From CAZLHO01 sp964559455 (lineage in GTDB: Bacteria > Krumholzibacteriota > Krumholzibacteriia > LZORAL124-64-63), in NCBI GenBank assembly GCA_964559455.1, contig CAZLHO010000004.1, positions 1-64,000 on the forward strand: a stretch of DNA of 64,000 nt, written 5' to 3'. This document shows, piece after piece, positions 8,174-16,600 of the stretch. Every line of letters starts with the position of its first letter. The stretch's first letter is position 1. The translations under genes and the position numbers were made by a program. The notes beneath the pieces were generated by a model. That model worked only from the letters and a program-made list of their open reading frames with translations. It did no database searches and was not told the origin of the DNA.

Positions 8174-9079
8174 CTACCTCCGCCCGCTCTGCGGGTCGTC
8201 TTCCGGCCCGGGCCCGTCCGGGCCCACGGAGCCGAGCAATGTCCAGCCGACCTGGAAGCCGGTGCGCCAGGCCCGGGCCTCGTCGTCGGCGAGCTCCCGG
8301 GCGGCGGCCAGGAAGAAGCGGCTGGCGCCTCCGGCCGGGACCTCGAATCGCAGGGAGAGCACGCTGCTGTGCGCGCCGCCGCCGCCGACCAGGCGGGCGT
8401 CGAGCCTCAGGCTGCGGCCGTCCGTCCCCCGCCAACCTAAGTCACCACCCCACACCGTCAAGGTCGGAAACGCCTCGCTGCTCAGCTCGTCCCCGGGGGA
8501 ATCAAGGTGCAGGACCGCGCCCACGCGCAGACCCGCCCGCCAGCCCTCGGATCCGCCGCAGGCCCGGCGCAACTGGAACTGCAAGGGGAGGCTGCGGCCC
8601 GAGAAGGGATAGAGGGCGTCGGAGCCCAGGGGCAGCTGCGCCGCCACGGCGAAACCCGTCCGGCCCAGCAGCGGCATCCCGGTAACGCCGACGACGCCGA
8701 AGCCGGGCCTGCCCCAGCCCACGGAACGGTCCTCGCCGGGCCAGTCCGCGGGAGCATCCTCGCCGACCAGGCCGGGCCAGCGTTCGAGCACGTCCAAGCC
8801 GTCGCTGGAGAAGGCGACGTGACGCCAGCTCAGGAAGAACCGATGACCGGCGCCGAAGGGGATCGACGAGAGCAGGCCCAGGCGCTCGGCCCGCCAGCCG
8901 GAATCCCCGTCGTCGAAACGCTCGGCGGTGAAACGGACCGCCGGCCCGTCGTCGAGCAACGCCCAGGGCACGGGATCGGTGACGGGGATCTGGGCCGAAA
9001 CGAGCGCGGGCAGCAGCAGCAGGACGGAGACGAGAGCCGGGAAGGCGATGTGGGACGAGTTCCGGGACCGGGACCTCAC
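8174..9079 (-). CDS. Secreted/outer-membrane-like protein of unknown function
   Basis: 301 residues with an N-terminal signal peptide ('LVSVLLLLPALVSAQ', cleavage near residue 29). The rest alternates polar and aromatic residues in short strands ('HRFFLSWRHVAFSS', 'GWRAGLRVGAVLHLD', 'AWRTGFQVGWTLLGS'), suggesting a small beta-barrel or beta-rich envelope protein. The tail is Gly/Pro/Asp-rich. The start is a GTG at 9079 overlapping the TGA of the upstream zinc-ribbon gene (GTGA), which supports coupled translation. I recognise no family. Confidence 0.65.
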   Translation of the reverse strand: MRSRSRNSSHIAFPALVSVLLLLPALVSAQIPVTDPVPWALLDDGPAVRFTAERFDDGDSGWRAERLGLLSSIPFGAGHRFFLSWRHVAFSSDGLDVLERWPGLVGEDAPADWPGEDRSVGWGRPGFGVVGVTGMPLLGRTGFAVAAQLPLGSDALYPFSGRSLPLQFQLRRACGGSEGWRAGLRVGAVLHLDSPGDELSSEAFPTLTVWGGDLGWRGTDGRSLRLDARLVGGGGAHSSVLSLRFEVPAGGASRFFLAAARELADDEARAWRTGFQVGWTLLGSVGPDGPGPEDDPQSGRR

Positions 9080-9588
9080 CGCCCGCTCCCGTCCTGTTCG
9101 ATCAGCCGGACGGTGCCGTGCTTGGCGAAGCGGACCATGACGACGCTGCGGTTCCCGGGAATCGTCTCCTTGGCGACGACGACGCCGTAATCGTCCCAGG
9201 CCAGGTGATGCAGGACGTCGCCCTCCGCGTAGACGCTCCAGGGCCGGTAGGTCACCGCCTTATCCACGTCCATCCCGGCCAGGGCCTCGTCGGCGTCGCG
9301 GGCCACGGCCTCCGCCAGCTCCGCCGCCGCGGCCGCAGGGTCGGGCGCCGCCGCCTCGGGCTTCGCATCCGGCTCGGTTTCTGGCGTTTCCTCGACCTCG
9401 GCTTCGTCCGCGACCCGGGCATCCCCGCCCCCGGCGGCCGCGTCCAGGCTGCTGCGGATCTTCGGCAGGAAGCCCCGGCACTGGGGACACTGCAACCAGA
9501 CGACACCGTCGTCGTCCCCGTCGGCGGTGGGCACGACCTCCATGTCGAACTCCGCCTTGCACACGGAGCAATACTGCAGGGTCTTCAT
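9076..9588 (-). CDS. Zinc-ribbon protein with C-terminal small beta-barrel domain
   Basis: 170 residues. The N-terminal zinc ribbon uses two Cys pairs ('CSVCKAEF' near residue 7 and 'CPQCRGF' near 34). A long Ala/Glu/Pro-rich, probably disordered linker follows (about 50-110). The last ~55 residues ('YAEGDVLHHLAWDDYGVVV' then 'VVMVRFAKHGTVRLIEQ') look like the small KOW/CarD-like domain found at the end of many such zinc-ribbon proteins. It may bind nucleic acid or RNA polymerase, but that is not shown. The ATG at 9588 starts the conserved ribbon; the in-frame upstream extension is not protein-like. Confidence 0.75.
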   Translation of the reverse strand: MKTLQYCSVCKAEFDMEVVPTADGDDDGVVWLQCPQCRGFLPKIRSSLDAAAGGGDARVADEAEVEETPETEPDAKPEAAAPDPAAAAAELAEAVARDADEALAGMDVDKAVTYRPWSVYAEGDVLHHLAWDDYGVVVAKETIPGNRSVVMVRFAKHGTVRLIEQDGSGR

Positions 9589-9640
9589 CACCGCAGACGG
9601 ATCCCGGGTCGAAGTGGGGGAACGTAATGCGGGAAACAAG

Positions 9641-9823
9641 CTACGGGAGGACTCTGCAGCAATTCTCGGAGTCTTCCTTGGACTCGTAGCGCATCCCGCA
9701 AACAAGGCACTTGTAGGGGCCGTCGATGCGACCCTCCGCTTCCGCCTTGGCCAGCAACCGCTCGAACTTGACGAAGCTCTTGTCGCGGACCAGCACTCCT
9801 TGATCATCCCTGGCGCGCTGCAT
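9641..9823 (-). CDS. Small zinc-ribbon protein
   Basis: A 60-residue protein with 'CLVCGMRY' and a C-terminal 'ENCCRVLP', enough for a four-cysteine zinc site. The N-terminal half is basic and helical. It is preceded by a good minus-strand promoter (9898-9926) and AGGAG upstream of the ATG, so it is a real small gene rather than a chance frame. It is followed 52 bp downstream by a second zinc-ribbon gene. Function unknown; small nucleic-acid-binding or structural proteins often look like this. Confidence 0.72.
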   Translation of the reverse strand: MQRARDDQGVLVRDKSFVKFERLLAKAEAEGRIDGPYKCLVCGMRYESKEDSENCCRVLP

Positions 9824-9897
9824 CGGCTCCTCCTTGATCCTCGCCGAGCGGACGGGCGTCCGATCGACGGCACCGCATTCCTCCTGGAACGTCCCGC

Positions 9898-9926
9898 ATA
9901 CTACAACAGCGGACCGGCCGAGTCAA
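9898..9926 (-). promoter_or_regulatory. Sigma70-type promoter for the zinc-ribbon unit
   Basis: On the minus strand TTGACT (9926-9921) and TAGTAT (9903-9898) are separated by exactly 17 nt, with a TG dinucleotide just before the -10. The predicted start is near 9891, giving a ~68-nt leader to the ATG at 9823. A direct repeat of ACCGGCC flanks the -35 element and could be an operator. Confidence 0.62.
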
Positions 9927-9956
9927 CCGGCCCGGGTGTTGATCGTGAACGAAGAT

Positions 9957-10838
9957 TCAGCCGGCGGCGTGTGCGGAGAGACGGCCGTCCTCGTCGCGCG
10001 GCAGTTCTCCGGCGGCGATGCGGGCCGGCAGGGCGTAGACGCCGGCCAGGTCCTCGACGCCCCAGGCGGCCACGCGTTCGAGCGCGTGGTGCAGCACGCC
10101 GGCGGTGGCCAGCGCATCCTCGCCGGCGCGGTGGGGATTCTCGTGGGCGACGGCGAAGCGGCGGGACAGGTCCTGCAACCGCCAGCTGTCGAGATCGGGC
10201 CAGAGCAGTCGCGCCAGCTTCAGGGTGCAGAGGGCGGGCATGACGGACATGGCGTGGCCGTGGCGCCCCAGCTCCCAGCGGAGGAAGGCGAGATCGAACC
10301 ATACGTCGTGGGCCACGAAGGCGTCCGCCTCGCCCAGCAGCTCGGCGATGCGCGGGGCCAGATCCCCGAAGGATGGCGCCGTGCGCAGGGAGCGCGGGTC
10401 GATGCCGGTGAGACGGCGGACATGGTGCGAAACCTGGCGGCGGCTGCGGACCAGGGAGTCGAGGCGGTCGACGACCTCGCCGCCCCGCACCAGGGCCAGG
10501 CCGACCTCGATGATCTTGTCCACGCCGATCAGGCTGCCGGTGGCCTCGAGATCCGCCACGACGAAGGTCGCCTCGGCCAGGGGCAGTTTCAGGAAGGGGG
10601 CGTCGGCGGCGCACCAGGAGCCGTCGTGGGTCTGCAGGAAATCCGGCCGGCCGTCGATGATCTTGCGCGCGACGAGTTGCGCCACGGGGTCCTCGTGGCG
10701 GCGGGGGCCGAAGAGGCGGCGAGCGATGGCCTGGGTGGAACAGGGCCCGTCGGCATCTCGCAGAAATTCATGCGCCTCCACCTGGAGACGGCTCAGGTCA
10801 CTCGAAAGCATAAGCCATTGTATCACATGAGGCTGCAC
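9957..10838 (-). CDS. DEDDh 3'-5' exonuclease (DnaQ/ExoX-like)
   Basis: 293 residues. The exonuclease core runs from about residue 90 to 260: Exo I 'VVADLEATG' (Asp96, Glu98), Exo II 'AHDVWFDLAFL', and Exo III 'HRAGEDALAT' with the catalytic His and Asp. It would remove nucleotides from DNA or RNA 3' ends. The N-terminal ~85 residues are extra and contain a possible winged-helix segment ('STQAIARRLFG'). This arrangement resembles stand-alone DnaQ-like proteins rather than the polymerase III epsilon subunit, since no polymerase-binding tail is visible. Starts at ATG 10838 or the ATG at 10808 are both possible. Confidence 0.88.
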   Translation of the reverse strand: MQPHVIQWLMLSSDLSRLQVEAHEFLRDADGPCSTQAIARRLFGPRRHEDPVAQLVARKIIDGRPDFLQTHDGSWCAADAPFLKLPLAEATFVVADLEATGSLIGVDKIIEVGLALVRGGEVVDRLDSLVRSRRQVSHHVRRLTGIDPRSLRTAPSFGDLAPRIAELLGEADAFVAHDVWFDLAFLRWELGRHGHAMSVMPALCTLKLARLLWPDLDSWRLQDLSRRFAVAHENPHRAGEDALATAGVLHHALERVAAWGVEDLAGVYALPARIAAGELPRDEDGRLSAHAAG

Positions 10839-10870
10839 ACGGTCAAGCCCCCTCGACGGCGAGGTTGGGC

Positions 10871-11737
10871 TCAGGGCCGGACCAGGACCGGCGCGGCGTC
10901 GTTTCCGAAGCCCACCAGTTCCATGATCTCGACGCGGATCTCGGGACGGGGCGCCTTGCGGCTCCCTTCGGGGACGAGGGTCGAACGGGTCTCGCTGCGC
11001 TCGGCGGCGTAGGCGAGGCCCAGGAAGGGCACGTCGGCGTTGACGGCGGCGGTGATCTCGCGGCGATGGATCTGGCGGAGCTCTCCCCGCGGCAGCGTCA
11101 ACAGGGTGGTGTCGGCCGCGGCCATCAGGTAATGGGCGCAGGGCAGTTCCCGACCGCCGACGACGCGCATCGTGCCCTCGAGTTCGCTCCGCTCGTCGGG
11201 AACGAATTCGGAACGCAGCGAGGACTGCACCAGGGGGTCTTCACGCCACTCGGCGGGATCGAGAACGCGCCCGCGTCCTTCCTGCCACTGCTCGACGGCC
11301 AGCACGTGGGCGGCCAGGTCCCCCCGCCGCTCGAGCAGGCCCCGCCCCAGATGCAGGCGCCATCCCTCCCCCGGCGCCGGCGCCAGCACGCCCGCCTCGA
11401 CTTCGACCAACGGCAGCAACTCGACCCACCAGCCGGAGACGTCCTCGGCGACGCACTGCACGCGCAGGGCGTCGTCGCTGCGACGGCCCGTCTCGAGGGT
11501 CTGCGTCCGGTAGTCGGCCCGGGCCCCGGGGGCCAGGCTCAACGGCAGTTCGGGACGGCTCCACAGCGTGAAGACGTCGAGGGCGTGCGCGGGGACGGCG
11601 CAGAGCAGCAGCGCGCAGACGGCCGGAGCCAGGAGGCTCCGGCCGCGACGGCGCGGGACGACGCTGTGCGAGCGGTCAGTGACGGATCCGCTCCCAGTAG
11701 GTCGCGAAGTCGAATTCCGGGCTGTTCTTCTGGTCAT
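10871..11737 (-). CDS. Secreted protein of unknown function, start overlaps upstream gene
   Basis: 288 residues if the ATG at 11737 is used. That start overlaps the upstream cytochrome gene by 62 nt and has only a GGAG spaced 4 nt, but no ATG, GTG or TTG lies between it and the hydrophobic signal 'LLAPAVCALLLCAVPAHA' (about residues 39-56). The mature part is beta-rich with 'WWVELLPLVEVEAG' and 'LPCAHYLMAAADTTLLTLP', reminiscent of secreted DUF3108-like proteins, though I cannot assign it. It probably is exported and co-transcribed with the metallophosphoesterase-cytochrome. The true start may be a rare codon closer to the signal peptide. Confidence 0.62.
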   Translation of the reverse strand: MTRRTARNSTSRPTGSGSVTDRSHSVVPRRRGRSLLAPAVCALLLCAVPAHALDVFTLWSRPELPLSLAPGARADYRTQTLETGRRSDDALRVQCVAEDVSGWWVELLPLVEVEAGVLAPAPGEGWRLHLGRGLLERRGDLAAHVLAVEQWQEGRGRVLDPAEWREDPLVQSSLRSEFVPDERSELEGTMRVVGGRELPCAHYLMAAADTTLLTLPRGELRQIHRREITAAVNADVPFLGLAYAAERSETRSTLVPEGSRKAPRPEIRVEIMELVGFGNDAAPVLVRP

Positions 11738-13040
11738 GGCACTCCGTACAGGACTCCCGGGCGGCGCGGGCCCAGTCCCCGTCCCGATCGTGTTCGCTGC
11801 CGTAGCCGTGGCAGGCCTCGCACTGGACGTTGCCCAGACGGTTGTAGGGCGGCCGGTCGTCGTAGCCGTTCCGGTAGAGGTAGCCCGTCGTGTGGCAGAC
11901 CAGGCACTCGGGGTTCGAGCCCTGCCCCTTGGCCACCAGCGAGCCCATCGCATTCTGGTGCGGCGATTCGCGCAGCTTCTGCCAGACGTCCGTGTGGCAC
12001 TTGCGGCATTCGCGCTCGCTCAGGAACTGCTCCTCGGCCGAGCCCTTCGTGGGCTGGAAGCGGCCCCGCTGGGCCAGGCGCACCTCGTCGAGCCTGGCCT
12101 TGGCCTGCTCCACGCGCTGGAGCATGACCGGATCGTCGCCGATCTCCTCGCCCAGCGAGACGATCTCGAGCTCGAGGGCGGCGGGGGCGCCGCCGCCGGG
12201 ACCGAAGGAGCCGTCGAGGCGGCCGATGACGCGGCCCTCGAAGGAGCCCGCCAGCAGCACGACCTTCTCGAAGATGCGCGGCGCGTTGTAGTAGCGGTGC
12301 GTGTGGCCGACCAGGCAGAGGTCCACGCCCCGGACCTGCCGCAGCAGGGACTCGGTGCCGGGGTCGCCCATGTGACTGAGCAGGATGATCGTCTCCGCCC
12401 CCGCCCGGCGCACCTCGGGAATCAGCTCGCGCAGGGTCGCCACGGGATCGTCGACGCGCAGCGGCTCGTCTTGGGCCTCCATCGACATCAGGCGGTAGCC
12501 GGGGTCGATCACGGAGATGATCCCGAAGGAGACGCCGCCCCTCTCGACGAGCAGGTACCGCGGCAGGATCGTCTCGCCGGTGCGCTCGTCGAAGACGTTG
12601 GCGCTGGTGAAGGGCAGGTCGTAGGTCTCGATCATCTCGCGCAGGAAGGGCAGGCCGTAGTTCATCTCGCGCTCGCCGAAGGCGATCGCGTCGTAGCCGA
12701 ACTCGCCGGTGACCTCGCAGAGGAAGCGGGTCTGCTCGCGGTCCACGGCGGTGCGGCGACCGAAGAGGTTGCCGCCGTCCAGCATCAGCATCGCCCGGCC
12801 TTCGTTCCAGACATCATCGAGGTACGCGGCCCGCCGGGCCACGCCGCCTCGCCGATTGTTCTTTCAGCCGCAGGGCTCGATCTTCCCCTCCTGGTCGGCC
12901 TGGAAGAGGATGGTCACGTCGCGCATGCTGTCCTGCCCCGTGGCAGTGAGACCGTCGGCGCCGCGCAGCGCGGGAGCCGCCGCGACCAGGAGCAGGCCGA
13001 GGCCGATCAGGGAGAAGACGGAATTCCGGAAATTCGCCAT
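11676..13040 (-). CDS. Metallophosphoesterase-tetraheme cytochrome c with in-frame TGA (candidate selenoprotein)
   Basis: 454 codons if the TGA at 12866-12864 (codon 59) is read through. Codons 1-58 carry a signal peptide ('SLIGLGLLLVAAAPALRG') and end 'GKIEPCG'; after TGA the same frame continues 'KNNRRGGVARRAAYLDD'. Exported 5'-nucleotidase-like proteins of this family have Cys at that point (E-P-C-G-C...GG-x-ARRA), so TGA replaces a conserved Cys. The phosphoesterase body has 'GEREMNYG' and 'GHTHRYYN'. The C-terminal ~120 residues contain four CxxCH heme sites (CRKCH, CLVCH, CEACH, CTECH). Selenocysteine insertion is the favoured reading. A premature stop or base error (TGC to TGA) is the alternative, which would leave only the downstream part. 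ATG at 13040, with a GTG just before it. Confidence 0.72.
12818..12851 (-). promoter_or_regulatory. SECIS-like hairpin downstream of the in-frame TGA
   Basis: In the mRNA, nt +13 to +46 after the UGA can fold as one hairpin: a 5-bp lower stem (CGAGG/CCUCG), a small internal loop, an ~8-bp upper stem and a pentaloop CGGCG starting at +28. Bacterial SECIS elements place an apical loop with an early G about 16-37 nt after UGA, which this meets. GC-rich DNA forms hairpins easily, so the support is moderate. Confidence 0.45.
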
Positions 13041-13216
13041 CACGTACCGTCCGAAATCAGGTTGCGGAGATTCGAGACCGGCGCAGGCCGATCCGGTCGT
13101 CAGGGGTCGTGAACAGCCTCGCCCCGATCGAGTTCCCGCATGCCGGGGACGAGGGCGACGACTGACCAAGTATAGCGGCGCCCGGGCGGGCGGGCAAGAG
13201 CCGCCCCGTCCGACGC

Positions 13217-13240
13217 AAAGGGGCGGCCCGAAGGCCGCCC
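13217..13240 (-). terminator. Terminator after HU gene
   Basis: On the minus strand an 8-bp stem (13240-13233 with 13228-13221) closes a TTCG tetraloop and is followed by CTTTG. It lies 31 nt beyond the HU stop codon. The UUCG loop is extra-stable; the T run is short. Confidence 0.68.
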
Positions 13241-13270
13241 CCCGACACGGCGAAATCGCCGCCACGTCGC

Positions 13271-13564
13271 CTACTTCTTCACACGATCCTTCAGGGCCTT
13301 GCCGGCGGAGAAGGCCGGGTACTTGGTGGCCGGGATCATGATGGGCGCGCCGGTCTGGGGATTCCGGGCCTGGCGCTTCTTGCGATTGCGACGCTCGAAG
13401 GTGCCGAAGCCCGTGATCTGGACCTTCTTCCCCTTCGCGACCTCGCTGGCGATGATGCCCTCGCGAGGCACGGTCGAGAAGATGGTGTTCACGACGTTCC
13501 GGGCGTCCTTCAGGGAGATTCCGGCTGCCTTGGCGACACTTGCGATCAATTCCGTTTTGTTCAT
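13271..13564 (-). CDS. HU-family DNA-binding protein
   Basis: 97 residues: 'MNKTELIASVAKAAG' N-terminus, 'VQITGFGTFERRNRKKRQ' beta-arm region and the conserved 'ARNPQTG' DNA-intercalating arm with its proline. A nucleoid-associated dimer that bends DNA. The start is the ATG at 13564, with AGGAGG 8 nt upstream; the in-frame GTG three codons earlier lies inside the ribosome-binding site. The gene is monocistronic, with a promoter-like sequence upstream and a hairpin terminator downstream. A second HU/IHF-type paralog lies at 49593. Confidence 0.95.
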   Translation of the reverse strand: MNKTELIASVAKAAGISLKDARNVVNTIFSTVPREGIIASEVAKGKKVQITGFGTFERRNRKKRQARNPQTGAPIMIPATKYPAFSAGKALKDRVKK

Positions 13565-13584
13565 GCGGATCACCTCCTGGCGCG

Positions 13585-13613
13585 ATCAAACGCCGCCCCG
13601 GAAATGCTGTCAA
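13585..13613 (-). promoter_or_regulatory. Possible HU promoter
   Basis: On the minus strand TTGACA (13613-13608) and TTTGAT (13590-13585) are 17 nt apart, in an AT-richer patch. The resulting leader would be only ~14 nt, starting at the Shine-Dalgarno, so either the start site is slightly upstream or another promoter is used. Confidence 0.38.
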
Positions 13614-13664
13614 CGAAAAAAACGCGATTTTTCAAGCCAGGACTGGATTTCCCGGGCTCCGGGA

Positions 13665-16600
13665 TCAGAAGATGCCGCCGCCGAGCGCGCCGGCCTGCCG
13701 GACGAGGTCCTCCTTGCCGCGGGTCAGGCGTACGGCGGGGATCGACTTCAGCGAGATGATGAAGCCGAACTGGGAGTCCACGGCGCTCACCGTGCGGGAA
13801 AACTCGAGCCGCCAGCAATGCAGGTCGCGCTGCAGGCGCCAGGACTGGTGGGTGATCTTGCCCGCGTCCAGGTCGTAGCCGGCGCGGTAGCTGGCGGACC
13901 AGTTGCGGGTCAGGGTCAGGTTCAGGTTGGCGTCGGCCCGGGCCGTGACGTAGCCCGTCTCGTGGTTGCGGCTGTAGGACAGGTTGCTGCCCATCCGCCA
14001 GGGGATCACGCGGCCGCCGCGGGTGGAGTCGCGCTCCTCCTTGCCCTCGCTGAAGTAGCCGAAACCGGCGAATTCATCCTCGTAGTCCCGGCCGGGATCC
14101 TCCCCCTCGTCGTACTCGTCGGCCCAGAGGTCCTCCTCGACGACCTGCGTGCTGTCGGCGTCGGAGCGCAGGCGCTCCAGGGCGGCGTTCTGCTCGGTCT
14201 CGGCCTCGGCCACCTCGGCGCCGGTGTCGAACTCGCCCGAGAGGCTCAGGCCGTAGACGATGCGGGTCGAGAGCACGCTCAGGTCGCGGGCGTCGATGAC
14301 GTTGTTCAGCGTCAGCTTCAGGTTCTGGCTGCGTCCGGGGCGCAGCACGACGCTGCTGCTGATGTCGTCCCACTGCTGGCCGTCTGGAGCCTGGGGGTTG
14401 TAGCCCGTGGACAATCGCCAGTCGAGCAACCCGTCCAGCTTCTTCACCTCGCGGGTCGAATCGGGGCCGCCGCCCGCCAGGTACTTCACGTCGAAGCGGT
14501 TGGACAGGCTGAAGCTGAAGCGCTCGCGACGCACCTGCTTGCCGGCGATCGCCGGGGACAGCGTATGCGAGACGCCCAGGCCCAGCGTGTGGCGGATGCC
14601 CCGCAGCGGCCCCAGATGCGGCGTGAAGATGCCGTAGAGGGTCGTGCCGACGCTGCTGTTGATCGACAGGGAGGTCTGGGTGTTCTCGGCCCGCTCGCGC
14701 ACCTCCTCGTAGATGCCCACGGTCACCAGCGAGTCCGGATCGTCGGGCAGCGGTTCGGTGGTCTCGTAGTAGCTCCGGCCGTCGGTGGTGGTGCGCGTCC
14801 AGCGATGGCTGCCGCCGACCCCCGCGCTGGCCTTGAAGATCCAGAAGCGGGGCGGCTCGATGTTGAGCGAGGCGTTGCCCTTGGCGTCGTGGGTGGTCGC
14901 GTCGGTCAGCTCGCGGGTCTCGCGCAGGGAGTTGTAGCTGTAGCTGTGCCGCAGGTAGGTGTTGCGGAGCAGGGCGCCCAGGAAGTTGCCCTCGCGGCCG
15001 CGGCGCAGGGGGGGCAGCAGGCTGCGGCTCTTGAAGTTCACCGAGAGCTGGGGAAAGGCCTGGGACGAGAGCCGGTTGTTCGTCAGGGGGTCGTCGTCCT
15101 CCTGGTTGACGAACTCCTCGCGCTTGAAGTTGAGCGAGGCGCTGAAGTCCTGCCAGCTGCGGCTGACGTAGACCGTCGAGGTCTGCGTGCCGCTGATGAC
15201 GTCGCGGCCGACGTCGTTGATCAGGTCGCTGCGCGAGATCGAGCGGCTGGACATGTTCACGTCCGAGCGGAACTTGTAGTAGTCGAAGAGGGTCTCCTGC
15301 TGGTGGTTCCAGCGGAACTGCCATTCGCGCACCTTGTCGCCCGAGCCCAGCGTCGTGCGCCGCGAGTACGACAGGTTGCCGTTGAAGGAATAGCGCTTGG
15401 CGTAGCGGTTCGACAGCAGCCAGGTCAGCTCGCGCCGCTCGTTGTAGTCGCCGCGCAGGGTGACGTCGGTGTAGTCGTTGGTGGCCCAGTAGTAGCCCCA
15501 GTCCCGGACGTAGCGCCCGGTCCGCTGCGACCAGCCGAAGTTGAAGCTCGGGAAGAGGATGCCCGAGCGCCGGCCGGACTTGAGGGACTTGAAGTAGAAG
15601 GGCAGCGCGAAGACCGGCACCTCGCCGATCTTCATGACCACGGGCTTGGCCACCACCTTGTCGCCCGGACGGATCTTCATCTTCTTGGCCCAGAAGTGGA
15701 AGTGCGGACGGGCCAGGTCGCAGGAGGTCATGCGGCCGGAGCAGATCTTCAGCTCGCCGTCCGAGAAGCGCTTGACCTCGTCGCCCACGTAGAAGAAGTC
15801 GTCCATGGTCGTGACGCCCTGGGTCACGGCGCCCGACTTGTGCTCGAAGTTGTAGGCCATGGCCTCGCCGGCCATCTTCTGTTCCCTGTCCACCAGCAGC
15901 GGCGTGCGCGACGCGTAGAGATCGCGCCGCACCATGTCCAGCCGGATCAGGTCGGACTCCAGCTCCATCGATCCGTACACCAGCCGGCCACCGCCGCTGA
16001 TCTCGATCTGGCGCTCGCCGATCGCGAAGAGGACGGCGTCGCCGCTGTAGTCCACCTGCTGGCGGTGGGCCAGGAAGTCGACCGGCGCGGCGCCGGTGTC
16101 GGGCGCGGCGGCGGCAAAGGCGTCGACGGCGGCCGTGTCGGCGAAGGCGGCGGCCAGGCTGTCGACGGCGGCCGTGTCCGCGGCCGCTCGCGCCCCGGGC
16201 AGATCGGCCAGGCGCAGGTAGCTGTAGGTGCCGGACATCCTGCCCCGGACCGTCACCCGGTCGACGCGGCGCGCGTCGAAGACGATGACGATGGTGTCGC
16301 CCCGGACGTCGTTGAAGGCCACCTCCTCGTCGGCGTCGCCGGGCACGTAGATGCTGTGCGCGTTGCCCACGACGAAGGAGCGGCGGGGTTCGCCGCCCTC
16401 CAGGTCGACGGTGATCGTGTCGCCCTCCAGGATGTCCGTCTCCGGCAGACCGACGTAGCCCGCCGCCAGGGCCGCGGGCTCGTCGTCGATCACGCGGGCG
16501 TCGCCCCGCAGGAAGATCCGGCGCAGTTCGCCGTCGCCGTATTCGAACTCGATCTCGTCGCCGATGAAGACTCCGCCCTCGCCGTCGTCCAGCCGCGGCG

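Noticed and set aside
10847..10872. Terminator-like repeat AGCCC-CCTCG / CGAGG-TT-GGGCT
   Set aside because: The stem is broken, it lies at a gene's stop codon, and no T run follows.
12864..12866. Genome-wide reassignment of TGA as a sense codon
   Set aside because: Many intact genes here end in TGA, including the overlapping ATGA and GTGA junctions, so TGA is a true stop.
12864..13613. A separate 249-codon protein ending at the TGA
   Set aside because: The part before 13040 crosses the HU gene on the same strand and is not protein-like; only the signal-peptide segment belongs to a real gene.
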